Assembly: GCA_029865985.1 (NCBI GenBank)
Contig: JARXAF010000190.1
Span: 1 to 43,970 of the forward strand
Length of the DNA stretch: 43,970 nt
Direction: 5' to 3'
Source: Verrucomicrobiota bacterium
GTDB taxonomy: Bacteria; Verrucomicrobiota; Verrucomicrobiia; Limisphaerales; UBA9464
The translations under genes and the position numbers were made by a program. Positions within the stretch are counted from its first letter, which is position 1, and each line of letters begins with the position of its first letter. Of this stretch, positions 24,813-32,372 are shown piece after piece. The notes under the pieces were generated by a model that was given only the letters and a program-made list of their open reading frames with translations, had not been told where the DNA came from and searched no databases.

Positions 24813-25393
24813 GGCGATGAGGTCGGAGGCTGACCGGGGCGGTGATCCAGGTGCTCGAAGCGTTGCCGAAGGGTCTTCAAGGCCGTGTGCAACAAGAACC
24901 CGACATTGGTCTCGGTCAACCGGGTGAGTTGGGAGATCTCCCGGTAACTGAGCTGATTCTGGAATTTGAGTCGAACCACCTCCCGCTGATTGGGCGGCAA
25001 GGAGGGCATCAGGGACATCAGGTTGCGAACATCGTCCCGCGCCTGAACGGAAGCCGACGGAATCGGGGCGTTTCCTGCCACCTCGGACGCTTCAGACTCT
25101 GCCGCCCGAGGCCAACGGGATTCGCGACGATGACGGTCCATGGCCTGATTGCGGACCACGGTGAAAAGCCACGGCACCAGACGTCCACGCAACGATCCAG
25201 GCTCCTGCTTGCACAATTTGAAGAAAGCGTCTTGAACGAGGTCTTCGGCCGAAGGCAAATCACCGACCAGCGAAAGGGCGTAGCGCAGCAGTTCCGCCTC
25301 GTGTCGCTCCATCGAAGCCCGGATCCACTCCACCCGCTCATCGGTTTGGTTGGAGTTGCTGGACGGGTTCATGACGGATGCCGGGCATTCCAT
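24809..25393 (-). CDS. ECF-type RNA polymerase sigma factor
   Basis: The 194-residue product has a sigma region 2 (LLRYALSLVGDLPSAEDLVQ, DAFFKLCKQ, VPWLFTVVRNQAMDRHRRES) and a sigma region 4 (LPPNQREVVRLKFQNQLSYR, then EISQLTRLTETNVGFLLHTA) with the helix-turn-helix. No region 1 or 3 is present, as expected for group 4 factors. ATG 25372 (MNPSSN) is an alternative start and would leave room for a promoter lying over the first codons. It is coupled by a 4-base overlap to the VWA protein, so the pair is likely one regulatory unit. Its target genes are unknown. Confidence 0.92.
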   Translation of the reverse strand: MECPASVMNPSSNSNQTDERVEWIRASMERHEAELLRYALSLVGDLPSAEDLVQDAFFKLCKQEPGSLRGRLVPWLFTVVRNQAMDRHRRESRWPRAAESEASEVAGNAPIPSASVQARDDVRNLMSLMPSLPPNQREVVRLKFQNQLSYREISQLTRLTETNVGFLLHTALKTLRQRFEHLDHRPGQPPTSSP

Positions 25394-25450
25394 ACTGACA
25401 ACGCCCGGCCGGGAAGTTTCTTAGGAATAAAAACGGGAATAAAAACGGTC
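25372..25450 (-). promoter_or_regulatory. Upstream region of the ECF sigma gene: tandem 12-bp repeat and candidate self-promoter
   Basis: Two perfect copies of GGAATAAAAACG sit head-to-tail at 25424-25447 (reading CGTTTTTATTCC on the minus strand). Just downstream on the minus strand GAAACTT, then a palindrome CCCGGCCGGG (25404-25413), then GTTGTC. GAAAC-N16-GTC resembles the usual ECF pattern GGAAC-N16/17-GTC. If used, transcription would start close to ATG 25393 and favour ATG 25372 as the real start. The promoter reading is an inference; the repeats are directly visible. Confidence 0.4.
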
Positions 25451-25528
25451 GCTTCCCCCGGATGCAGAAGTGCCTATGGATTACCCTTTTACCAAACCCA
25501 ACCCGCACAGACGTCCATTTTCCGAGGT

Positions 25529-27166
25529 TCAGATCTCGCGCCAGCGCTGGGCCACGGGTTGACGCCGACCCACTCCGAAGGCGCGGGATGTGACCTTGAG
25601 TCCGGGGGCGGCCTGACGGCGTTTGTACTCGGACAAGTCGATGAGTCGAACGACTCGACGGACATCCGCCTCACTGAAGCCCAAGGCGATGATCTCGGCC
25701 ACCGAACGATCTTCAACCACATAAGCCTCGAGGATGGCATCCAGAACGTCGTAGGGGGGCAGACTGTCCTGATCGGTCTGATTGGGCCGCAACTCGGCAC
25801 TGGGCGCCTTGGTGATGGACGAATCGGGAATGATTTCGCGGTCCCGATTCATCCACCGGGACACCCGATAAACCCAGGTCTTGGGCAAATCGCTGATCAC
25901 GGCCAACCCGCCGCACATGTCGCCGTACAGCGTGCAATAGCCGACGGCCAATTCGCTTTTGTTGCCCGTGGTCAGGAGCAGCGATCCAAACTTGTTGGAC
26001 ATGGCCATGAGGGTCACACCCCGAAGCCGCGCCTGCAGGTTCTCTTCGGTGGTGTCTTCCGGCCGACCTTCGAACAGCGGCCCCATTTGCCGCTTGAGGG
26101 CTTCAAAAGAACCCTGGATGGGCACCACGTCGAAGCGAATCCCGAGGTTAGCCGCCAAGGATCGCGCATCATCGATGCTCCCGGCGCTGGAAAACTCGGT
26201 CGGCAAGGCCAGACCCCGGACATTCTCGGCACCCAGCGCATCCACGGCCAACGCTGCAACCAAGGCCGAATCAATACCGCCCGAAAGACCCATCACCACC
26301 GATTTGAAACCGCATTTTCGCACATAATCGCGCGTACCCAGCACCAGTGCATCGTGCAACAGCGCCTCATCAGCGACGGAAGCCAGTGGCCGATCGAGAG
26401 CGGCATCCGTGTCGACCACCACAAAATCCTCCAAAAAGTGGTTCGCCTCGGCAATGCAGCCACCCTCGGCGTTGAAGGCCAGACTGCGACCGTCGAACAC
26501 CAACTCATCGTTGCCACCCACCAGGTTGCAGTACACGACCGGCACCTGATGCCGGCGGGCCAATGATCGCAGCAATCCGCACCGACGTTGTTCCTTGCCG
26601 AGCTGCCAGGGCGAAGCGCTCAGGTTGATGAGAATCTCGGCACCCGAAGCGACCAACGCGGCCGCCGGATCCGGCCGATAACGCCGTTGAACTCCGAACT
26701 CGGCGTCATTCCAAATATCTTCGCAAATGGTCAACCCCAGCCGACGACCCTCCCAATGGATGACGGCATTCTGCGAGGCGGGCTCGAAGTAGCGGTCTTC
26801 GTCGAAGACATCGTACGTCGGCAAGAGGGTCTTGGTGCGGATCGCCACCACCTGACCTCGGTGGAGCAAGGCCGCCGCATTGGTGAGCGGACGCCCCGGG
26901 CGAACGGGGTTCTCACCCACAAACCCGACGATCAACCCCACATCACCCACGGCCGCAGCCAAGCGTTCCAAGGCCGCCTGATTGGCCCGAATGAAGGCTT
27001 CTCTCAGGAGCAGGTCCCGCGGCGGATAACCGGTGAGGGACAGTTCCGGGGTGAGCACCAGATCGACTTGCGCATCGACGCCGCGCCGATAGGCCTCGAG
27101 AACCAGCCTCTCGTTGCCGGCGATGTCCCCGACCGTGGTGTTGAGCTGCGCTAAAGCGATCCTCAT
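25529..27166 (-). CDS. nadE: Glutamine-dependent NAD+ synthetase
   Basis: The 545-residue enzyme has an N-terminal nitrilase-type glutaminase with its triad in order: Glu in LVLTPELSLTGYPPRDLLL, Lys in RTKTLLPTYDVFDEDRYF, Cys in GLTICEDIWND. The C-terminal synthetase has the ATP-pyrophosphatase loop VMGLSGGIDSALVAALAVDA, then LALPTEFSS and LLTTGNKSELAVGYCTLYGD. It makes NAD+ from deamido-NAD+, ATP and ammonia released from glutamine. The full length matches the two-domain family. It lies 33 bp after a DUF192 gene on the same strand. Confidence 0.96.
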   Translation of the reverse strand: MRIALAQLNTTVGDIAGNERLVLEAYRRGVDAQVDLVLTPELSLTGYPPRDLLLREAFIRANQAALERLAAAVGDVGLIVGFVGENPVRPGRPLTNAAALLHRGQVVAIRTKTLLPTYDVFDEDRYFEPASQNAVIHWEGRRLGLTICEDIWNDAEFGVQRRYRPDPAAALVASGAEILINLSASPWQLGKEQRRCGLLRSLARRHQVPVVYCNLVGGNDELVFDGRSLAFNAEGGCIAEANHFLEDFVVVDTDAALDRPLASVADEALLHDALVLGTRDYVRKCGFKSVVMGLSGGIDSALVAALAVDALGAENVRGLALPTEFSSAGSIDDARSLAANLGIRFDVVPIQGSFEALKRQMGPLFEGRPEDTTEENLQARLRGVTLMAMSNKFGSLLLTTGNKSELAVGYCTLYGDMCGGLAVISDLPKTWVYRVSRWMNRDREIIPDSSITKAPSAELRPNQTDQDSLPPYDVLDAILEAYVVEDRSVAEIIALGFSEADVRRVVRLIDLSEYKRRQAAPGLKVTSRAFGVGRRQPVAQRWREI

Positions 27167-27199
27167 GAAAGAAAGTGTCGGCGATTCGACGGCGAAGAC

Positions 27200-27823
27200 T
27201 CAGTTCAATTGAGCCATCGGACTCAAGACCTCCGCGAGACTGCCGCGCTCGGTGCTGATGAGGGTACCCGGGCCAAAGCCGTTGCGGGTGAAGTAGTCCG
27301 GAGCGGCTTCCAGCACAAACTGGATGCGGGAAGATTTCGACGGCACCCCCTTGGCATCCTGAGCCTTGAGACGAACGATTTCCTGGATCACGCCTTCCGT
27401 GTCGATGTAGGCCACATCGATGTCGAAGGGCACGTTCTTCATGTAGAAGGAACGGTCCCGGGGCCCGGCGAAGACGAAGAGCATGGTTTCCTCAGGTCCG
27501 ATGGCCGTGCGATGCATGAGACCCGTGGCAATTTGCGGCACCGTGTGGCACAACTCCGAGACGATCTCCTTGGGGCCGATCCACAGCTTCACCCGAGGCA
27601 AATTCACCTGGGCGCTGGCCAGATGGAACACCGGCTCGGAAGCTTCAGCCGGTGAACCCGAAGCCGTCGGCGAAGGCGACGCAGTGGACGACGTCTGCAC
27701 CGACGGGGCAGCGGGAGACGGGGCCTGCGGCTGAACACCACAACCCACCCACCACACACACAACAGGAGCGCGAGCAATCGCTTCACGCGGTCGACACTG
27801 ACTGCACGACGCTCCGCCGGCAA
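27200..27823 (-). CDS. DUF192 lipoprotein
   Basis: The 207-residue protein has a hydrophobic N-terminus with a lipobox-like end (LLALLLCVWWVGCG), so it is probably a lipid-anchored exported protein. A Pro/Ser/Thr/Ala-rich linker follows. The rest is a DUF192 domain: ELCHTVPQIATGLMHRTAIG, ETMLFVFAGPRDRSFYMKNV, PFDIDVAYIDTEGVIQEI, with a C-terminal FVLEAAPDYFTRNGFGPGT. The molecular function of DUF192 is not established to my knowledge. It sits in a tight minus-strand run between a thioesterase (42 bp) and nadE (33 bp). Confidence 0.88.
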   Translation of the reverse strand: MPAERRAVSVDRVKRLLALLLCVWWVGCGVQPQAPSPAAPSVQTSSTASPSPTASGSPAEASEPVFHLASAQVNLPRVKLWIGPKEIVSELCHTVPQIATGLMHRTAIGPEETMLFVFAGPRDRSFYMKNVPFDIDVAYIDTEGVIQEIVRLKAQDAKGVPSKSSRIQFVLEAAPDYFTRNGFGPGTLISTERGSLAEVLSPMAQLN

Positions 27824-27865
27824 TCGGGAGAATTGCCGACCAGCCCGCCTGGGGCCGGCAAACCC

Positions 27866-28324
27866 TCACGTCCGGGCCGCTCGTAGAGCCGATGCCGGCG
27901 CGACTTCCAGTTGCGCCGCGAAGTCGGCGGGGAAGGGTTGCGACTTGAGCACCCCGCCCGGACCCCGGGCCACGCAAACCACCGTCACATGCCCGACGGC
28001 CACCTCCTCGGCAGGTCCCGGTTCGATGCGCCAAAAGCGGATTTGGTAGGTCACCGTCTTCTCACGCTTCTCCTTCACCAGCAGGTGCATCTCGACCAAA
28101 TCCTCAAAACGCAACGGTTTGAGGTAATCACAATCGGCATGGACCCGCGGTAATCCCAACGGCTCGGCGGTACCCCTCAAGATCACCGACTGACCAAAGG
28201 ATCGATAGAAAGCACCTTCCACCGTCTCCATGTAGCGAAAGAAGTTGGAGAAATGGACGATGCCGGCCAGGTCGGTTTCATTGAACTCAACCCGTCGGGT
28301 GGCTCGGAATTCGTAGAACGGCAT
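27866..28324 (-). CDS. Acyl-CoA thioesterase, hotdog fold (YbgC/4-hydroxybenzoyl-CoA thioesterase family)
   Basis: The frame is open to 28702, but the upstream part is a shadow of the neighbouring glycosyltransferase. ATG 28324 (MPFYEFRATRRVEFNETDLA) gives 152 residues, the usual length for the family. The active-site motif ETDLAGIVHFSNFFRYMETV contains the Asp of the 4HBT group. The core continues DCDYLKPLRFEDLVEMHLLV and TVTYQIRFWRIE. It should hydrolyse a short-chain or aromatic acyl-CoA; YbgC relatives associate with the Tol-Pal system, but no tol genes are nearby. It lies 34 bp after the glycosyltransferase. Confidence 0.9.
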   Translation of the reverse strand: MPFYEFRATRRVEFNETDLAGIVHFSNFFRYMETVEGAFYRSFGQSVILRGTAEPLGLPRVHADCDYLKPLRFEDLVEMHLLVKEKREKTVTYQIRFWRIEPGPAEEVAVGHVTVVCVARGPGGVLKSQPFPADFAAQLEVAPASALRAART

Positions 28325-28358
28325 GGGGGCAATCAGGTGTTGGGGAAGAATCCGCAAA

Positions 28359-29696
28359 TCATCCGGGTCCGGTCGAATGCGGCGTTCGGGAACCGGCGAT
28401 GAGAAAACGGGTTTGTTCCAGAACCTCCCGAGCCATGGCGGCATCACTGAACCGTTCGGCCACCGCCTGTCGACCGCAGTCGCCCAAGCGTCGCAGCTCC
28501 ACCGGATCCACCAACAACTCGCCGAGGGTGGCCGCCAAGGCCGATGACGTGTTCGACGAGCACAGGCGTCCACCGCCCGTCGCCTCGATGATCTCGCGAA
28601 AACCACAAACATCGGGCTGGACCACCGGTGTTCCGGCAGCCAGTGCTTCGACGACAAACAAACCAAAGGCCTCGCTGAAGCGGGACGGCACCGAAAGCAC
28701 ATCCACCGAGGCCAGGAAGGCTACCTTCTCATCTCGGGAAAGATTGGGATGAAACGAAGCCGCATCGGACAACCCGGCCTCAGCCAACCGACGACGCAAC
28801 GAGTCCACAAAGGGCTGATCGCTGGGCCCGCAGCCCCCACCCACCTTGAGTTGCAAGTTGGAGAATCGCTCCTGCCGCCGCAGTTCAATGAAGGCGTCCA
28901 CCACGGTATCCAACCCCTTGTCGGGGCACATGCGGGCAAAGAACCCCAGCGTGGGCACGGAACCGCGGAAACCCTGCCCTGACCGACTGGGTAGATCCCG
29001 GTAGCCGTCGAGGGAAATCCCGCTCTGGGCCACGCGGACCCGGTCGGGCGACAAACCCAACCGGAGGATCATGCGATCGGCGAAGTAGCGGGTCGGCGCA
29101 ATCCAACCATCCAGTTCCCGTCCCCGCTCGGCCATCAGTCGCCAGGATTCACTGCGAAAGGGTTCGGGCAGGGAATCGAGGAAGGATTCCTCGCTTTGGA
29201 GAAAACTAATCACCTTCGTTCCCAATCCAGAACGCAACCGGCGGGCAAACCCCAGCAACAGCGCATTGGAAAGATAGACGGCATCGGGTCGGGGCAACCG
29301 GGACATCCAGGTGATCATGTCCTCCAGTTCGCGAGTCTGGCAGCCCTCCTCACCCCGCAGCATGGAAACCGTCAGTTCACCCACATCCTGGGGCCGGGTC
29401 TTGGCGGTCTTGCCCGCGGCCCATTTCAGCAACCAGGGCGCATCCACGGCCTGACGCAGCCAAGCCGGGGCGCTCCGGTACCAGGGCAACTTCTGGGAAA
29501 GGAAGACATTGATCCCACCGAAGAAGGTGGGCGTGGTACCCACGGTGGGAGCCTCGTCCAGCGTCATCGGCAAGTACAAGGGCACCATCACCGTGTCATG
29601 GCCTTGTCGACGCAGCTCCGCCACCAAGGCGTTGTCGCGGAAACAGTTCCCGCAATACATGCCCCCGGCTCCCGGAGTGATCTGGATCAGGTTCAC
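28359..29696 (-). CDS. Glycosyltransferase, GT4 type
   Basis: This 445-residue GT-B enzyme has an N-terminal glycine-rich motif followed by Cys residues (ITPGAGGMYCGNCFRDNALV), which is typical of one GT4 branch. It then has TLGFFARMCPDKGLDTVVDA at the start of the nucleotide-sugar half. The E-x7-E motif is in SRFSEAFGLFVVEALAAGTP, and the end DVCGFREIIEATGGG is the usual donor-binding close. It transfers a sugar from a nucleotide donor; donor and acceptor are unknown. It is first in the run leading to the thioesterase, DUF192 and nadE genes, and diverges from a GalU-like gene, which may point to shared envelope glycan work. Confidence 0.9.
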   Translation of the reverse strand: MNLIQITPGAGGMYCGNCFRDNALVAELRRQGHDTVMVPLYLPMTLDEAPTVGTTPTFFGGINVFLSQKLPWYRSAPAWLRQAVDAPWLLKWAAGKTAKTRPQDVGELTVSMLRGEEGCQTRELEDMITWMSRLPRPDAVYLSNALLLGFARRLRSGLGTKVISFLQSEESFLDSLPEPFRSESWRLMAERGRELDGWIAPTRYFADRMILRLGLSPDRVRVAQSGISLDGYRDLPSRSGQGFRGSVPTLGFFARMCPDKGLDTVVDAFIELRRQERFSNLQLKVGGGCGPSDQPFVDSLRRRLAEAGLSDAASFHPNLSRDEKVAFLASVDVLSVPSRFSEAFGLFVVEALAAGTPVVQPDVCGFREIIEATGGGRLCSSNTSSALAATLGELLVDPVELRRLGDCGRQAVAERFSDAAMAREVLEQTRFLIAGSRTPHSTGPG

Positions 29697-29857
29697 GCTT
29701 CCAAGGACTCCTAACCTTCACTCCGGTTCCTGTCGAGGCAGGGAACGGATTTCGAGACAATCGGGCCCAGCCCACCGACGGAACCCTCTTGAGACACGGA
29801 CTGCCCCCTCTCCTCCTGCTGACAAGGCAAAGCCGTTCTGCCACGGTCGAAGAACCG

Positions 29858-30697
29858 ATGAACATCAAGAAGGCTCTGATCACCGCCGCCGGGCGCAACC
29901 AGCGCACGCTGCCGCTGCAAACCCTGGTGGATCAAGACGGCGTCTCCCGCAGCGCCTTGGGAGTGGTGATCGAGGAAGCCCTCTCGGCCGGCATCGAAGA
30001 AATCGCCGTGGTGATCCATCCGGGAGACCAAGCGGCCTACACCGAGGCGGCGGGAATCCACGGTCGTAAGCTCTGTTTCATCGAACAGGCCGAACCACGG
30101 GGCTACGGCCATGCGGTGGCCTGCGGACGAACCTTTACCCGGGAGGAACCCTTCCTCCTGATGGTGGGCGATCATGTCTATGTCAGCGCCACGACGGTCC
30201 GCTGTGCCCGACAACTGGTGGAAACCGCGGCCCACGAGCGCTGCGCCGTTTCCGCGGTCCAAGCCACTCACGAGAGCAAGCTCCCCTACTTCGGCGCGAT
30301 CGGTGGCCGTCGGGTGAGCGGCCGGGATGCATTGTACGAGATCATGGAGGTCTTGGAGAAACCGACCCCCACGTTGGCCGAACAGCGCCTGGTGATCCCA
30401 GGATTGCGCGCAGCCCATTACCTCTGCTTCTTCGGAATGCACGTGCTCACTCCTTCGGTCATGGACTTGATCGAACGTCAGGTGAGCGAGGCGACCGGTT
30501 CGGTGACCTTGTCCAGCGCCCTCTCGAACTTGGCGCGAAAGGAACGCTATCTGGCGTTTGAAACGGCCGGACGTCGCTACGACATGGGAGCCAAGCACGG
30601 ATTCCTCACCGCCCAACTCGCACTCAGCCTGGCGGGCAACGACCGCGAAGAAGTGCTGTCCGGGTTGGTCGAGTTGCTGGCGCAGCGTTGCCGCTGA
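29858..30697 (+). CDS. GalU-like nucleotidyltransferase with altered nucleotide-binding signature
   Basis: ATG 29858 (after GAAGAA) gives 279 residues, close to GalU length. The fold is recognisable: KALITAAG at the start, VVIEEALSAGIEEIAVVIHP, EQAEPRGYGHAVACG, FLLMVGDHVYV, and a late GRRYDMGAKHGFL, the GalU hallmark (YDxGxKxGyL). The usual signature after AAG (GTRFLPATKAIPKEMLP) is instead RNQRTLPLQTLVDQDGVSRS, without the PKEMLP lysine. The GDH metal-site motif and the E-P-R-G-x-G-H-A motif are kept. It may be a UTP-glucose-1-phosphate uridylyltransferase variant, or use another sugar phosphate. It diverges from the GT4 glycosyltransferase. Confidence 0.82.
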   Translation: MNIKKALITAAGRNQRTLPLQTLVDQDGVSRSALGVVIEEALSAGIEEIAVVIHPGDQAAYTEAAGIHGRKLCFIEQAEPRGYGHAVACGRTFTREEPFLLMVGDHVYVSATTVRCARQLVETAAHERCAVSAVQATHESKLPYFGAIGGRRVSGRDALYEIMEVLEKPTPTLAEQRLVIPGLRAAHYLCFFGMHVLTPSVMDLIERQVSEATGSVTLSSALSNLARKERYLAFETAGRRYDMGAKHGFLTAQLALSLAGNDREEVLSGLVELLAQRCR

Positions 30698-30734
30698 GCG
30701 CCGCCGCCGCACCGTCCGGAAACACGGACTCCAA

Positions 30735-30769
30735 AAAGCACAACGGCGGCCAAGGGTTGGCCGCCGTTG
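30735..30769 (-). terminator. Rho-independent terminator of tig
   Basis: A perfect 13-bp stem, CAACGGCGGCCAA (30741-30753) and TTGGCCGCCGTTG (30757-30769), encloses a 3-nt loop. On the minus strand it is followed by TGCTTTTTGG, a short U-run, about 45 bp after the tig stop. The plus strand has no U-run after it, so it serves tig mainly, but it may also block read-through from the GalU-like gene. Confidence 0.85.
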
Positions 30770-30814
30770 TCGTTGAATTCTAAAACACGGCCCCAAGAGC
30801 GGGACCGTTCCGAA

Positions 30815-32143
30815 TCAAGCCTTGATCTCGGACGGAGACGGAGTGGCCACTTCTTCGACCTGGGCGTTGAGTTCGACGAAGTCGAGCACCTTGCCGATGA
30901 CGATTTCCTGGGCGATTTCCTGGAAGGCGTTCCGCTCTTGAAGGGTCTTGGCCATCTTCTCCGGGGCGACCTTGTTCTGCTCGGCCAAGGCGATGATCCG
31001 CTGGGTCATTTCCTTTTGCTCAGCCTTGATGTTCTCCTTGTCGGCAATACGACCCAGGATGAAGGACGCCTTGACGCGGTCCTTCGCGCTGGCAGCGGCG
31101 CTGGTGAAGATCTCGTCCTTACGTTCCTCGATGATCTCCTTGGCGACACCCCGCTGCTGGTTCTCGTTGACGATGTTGTACACCACGTTGCGGGTCTCGT
31201 TGGCGACCACGCTCTCCGGGAGATCGAAGGTCACGGCGTCCAAAAGGCTCTTGAGCAACTGGTCGCGCAGCGCCTTGCGGCCGCGGAACTCGAGCTCGTT
31301 CTTCAGATCCTGACGGATGCCCTCGGTGAGCTTGGTCAGGTCTTCGGCACCGAAGCCCTTGGCGAACTCGTCGTTCACGGCAGGGAGAACCTTCTCCTTC
31401 ACACCCACGACTTCGAGCTCATAAACCACGTTCTTGCCGGAGAGACCGGCGATGACGAAGTCGGCCGGCAAGGTCAGCGGCACCGTGCGCTTGTCGCCGG
31501 CACTGGCGCCGACCAGCGGGGTGGTGAAGCCCGGAATGAAGGATTCTTCCTTCACTTGGACCCAGAAATTCTGCTTCTCGGTGAGGCCACGGGCCGTGGG
31601 GAACTCATCGGTCAAGGGCTTGCCATCGAGGGTGCCTTTGTAATTCACCACGGCGATGTCGTCAGCCTGAATGGCGCGGGAGACGTCGTTGTAGCGGACC
31701 TGCTGGTCGCGCAGGATATTGAGCGCGCGTTCCACATCCGCCTCGGTGGGTTGAGACACCGGGCGCTGGGCCTTGAGGCCCTTGTATTCAGGCACCTCGA
31801 ACTCCGGAGCGTGCTCCATGGTCGCCGTGTAGGAGAACGGCAAACCACGACCAAAGGCCAACTCCTCGACATCGAGGGTCGCTAGGATGCGCAGCTTTTC
31901 CTGAGCAGCGGCGGCGGCGTAGGAATCGCTGAAGAGCTTCTTGCGAACCTCGTCGCTGATCTGACCCTCGTACGATTTGACGATCAGGTGCTTGGGAGCC
32001 TTGCCGGGCCGGAAACCGGGCAACTGGGCCTGCTTCTGAAAGCTGGCGGTCACGGTGTCAAAGGCGGCGTTGACCTGCTCGACGGGCACCTCGACGCGGA
32101 GGAGCTTCTTGCACGGACCCAGATTCTCGACGGAAACGTTCAT
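30815..32143 (-). CDS. tig: Trigger factor (ribosome-associated chaperone and peptidyl-prolyl isomerase)
   Basis: The frame runs to 32305, but the family start is MNVSVENLGPCKKLLRVEVP at ATG 32143, giving 442 residues, the usual length. The ribosome-docking motif reads LPGFRPGKAPKHLI (GFRxGKxP). A FKBP-type isomerase domain follows (QADDIAVVNYKGTLDGKPL, FIPGFTTPLVGASAGDKRTV), then the helical chaperone C-terminus. It binds nascent chains at the ribosome exit. In many bacteria tig precedes clpP-clpX; here it is followed by a terminator and stands alone. Confidence 0.95.
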   Translation of the reverse strand: MNVSVENLGPCKKLLRVEVPVEQVNAAFDTVTASFQKQAQLPGFRPGKAPKHLIVKSYEGQISDEVRKKLFSDSYAAAAAQEKLRILATLDVEELAFGRGLPFSYTATMEHAPEFEVPEYKGLKAQRPVSQPTEADVERALNILRDQQVRYNDVSRAIQADDIAVVNYKGTLDGKPLTDEFPTARGLTEKQNFWVQVKEESFIPGFTTPLVGASAGDKRTVPLTLPADFVIAGLSGKNVVYELEVVGVKEKVLPAVNDEFAKGFGAEDLTKLTEGIRQDLKNELEFRGRKALRDQLLKSLLDAVTFDLPESVVANETRNVVYNIVNENQQRGVAKEIIEERKDEIFTSAAASAKDRVKASFILGRIADKENIKAEQKEMTQRIIALAEQNKVAPEKMAKTLQERNAFQEIAQEIVIGKVLDFVELNAQVEEVATPSPSEIKA

Positions 32144-32372
32144 GTGCTTCTTGCTGCGATAGGATGACGCCAGAACGCACAACTGCATTCCGGCAAAGAG
32201 GCTGGACACTACGAACCGCCGGACAAGCCGGTCAAGCGCCCGTTCCGGGACACGGATCGGCCCGGATGATCGGGAAGCCTCCCTCAGGGAGCGGCACTGA
32301 GGCATTCCTCGTGATGCGACAGGGCCCGCATTGACTCAGGAAGATCGGCCTGTTAACGCCTTGGACCGCCCC
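32144..32372. other. Divergent intergenic region between tig and the Gfo/Idh oxidoreductase
   Basis: This 229-bp region must hold the promoters of two diverging genes. I see no convincing -35/-10 pair, operator repeat or RNA. The open frame upstream of both chosen starts looks like extension without family support. Confidence 0.3.

Noticed and set aside
24842-26566. A 574-codon plus-strand frame
   Set aside because: It is antisense to the ECF sigma factor and nadE, both strongly supported.
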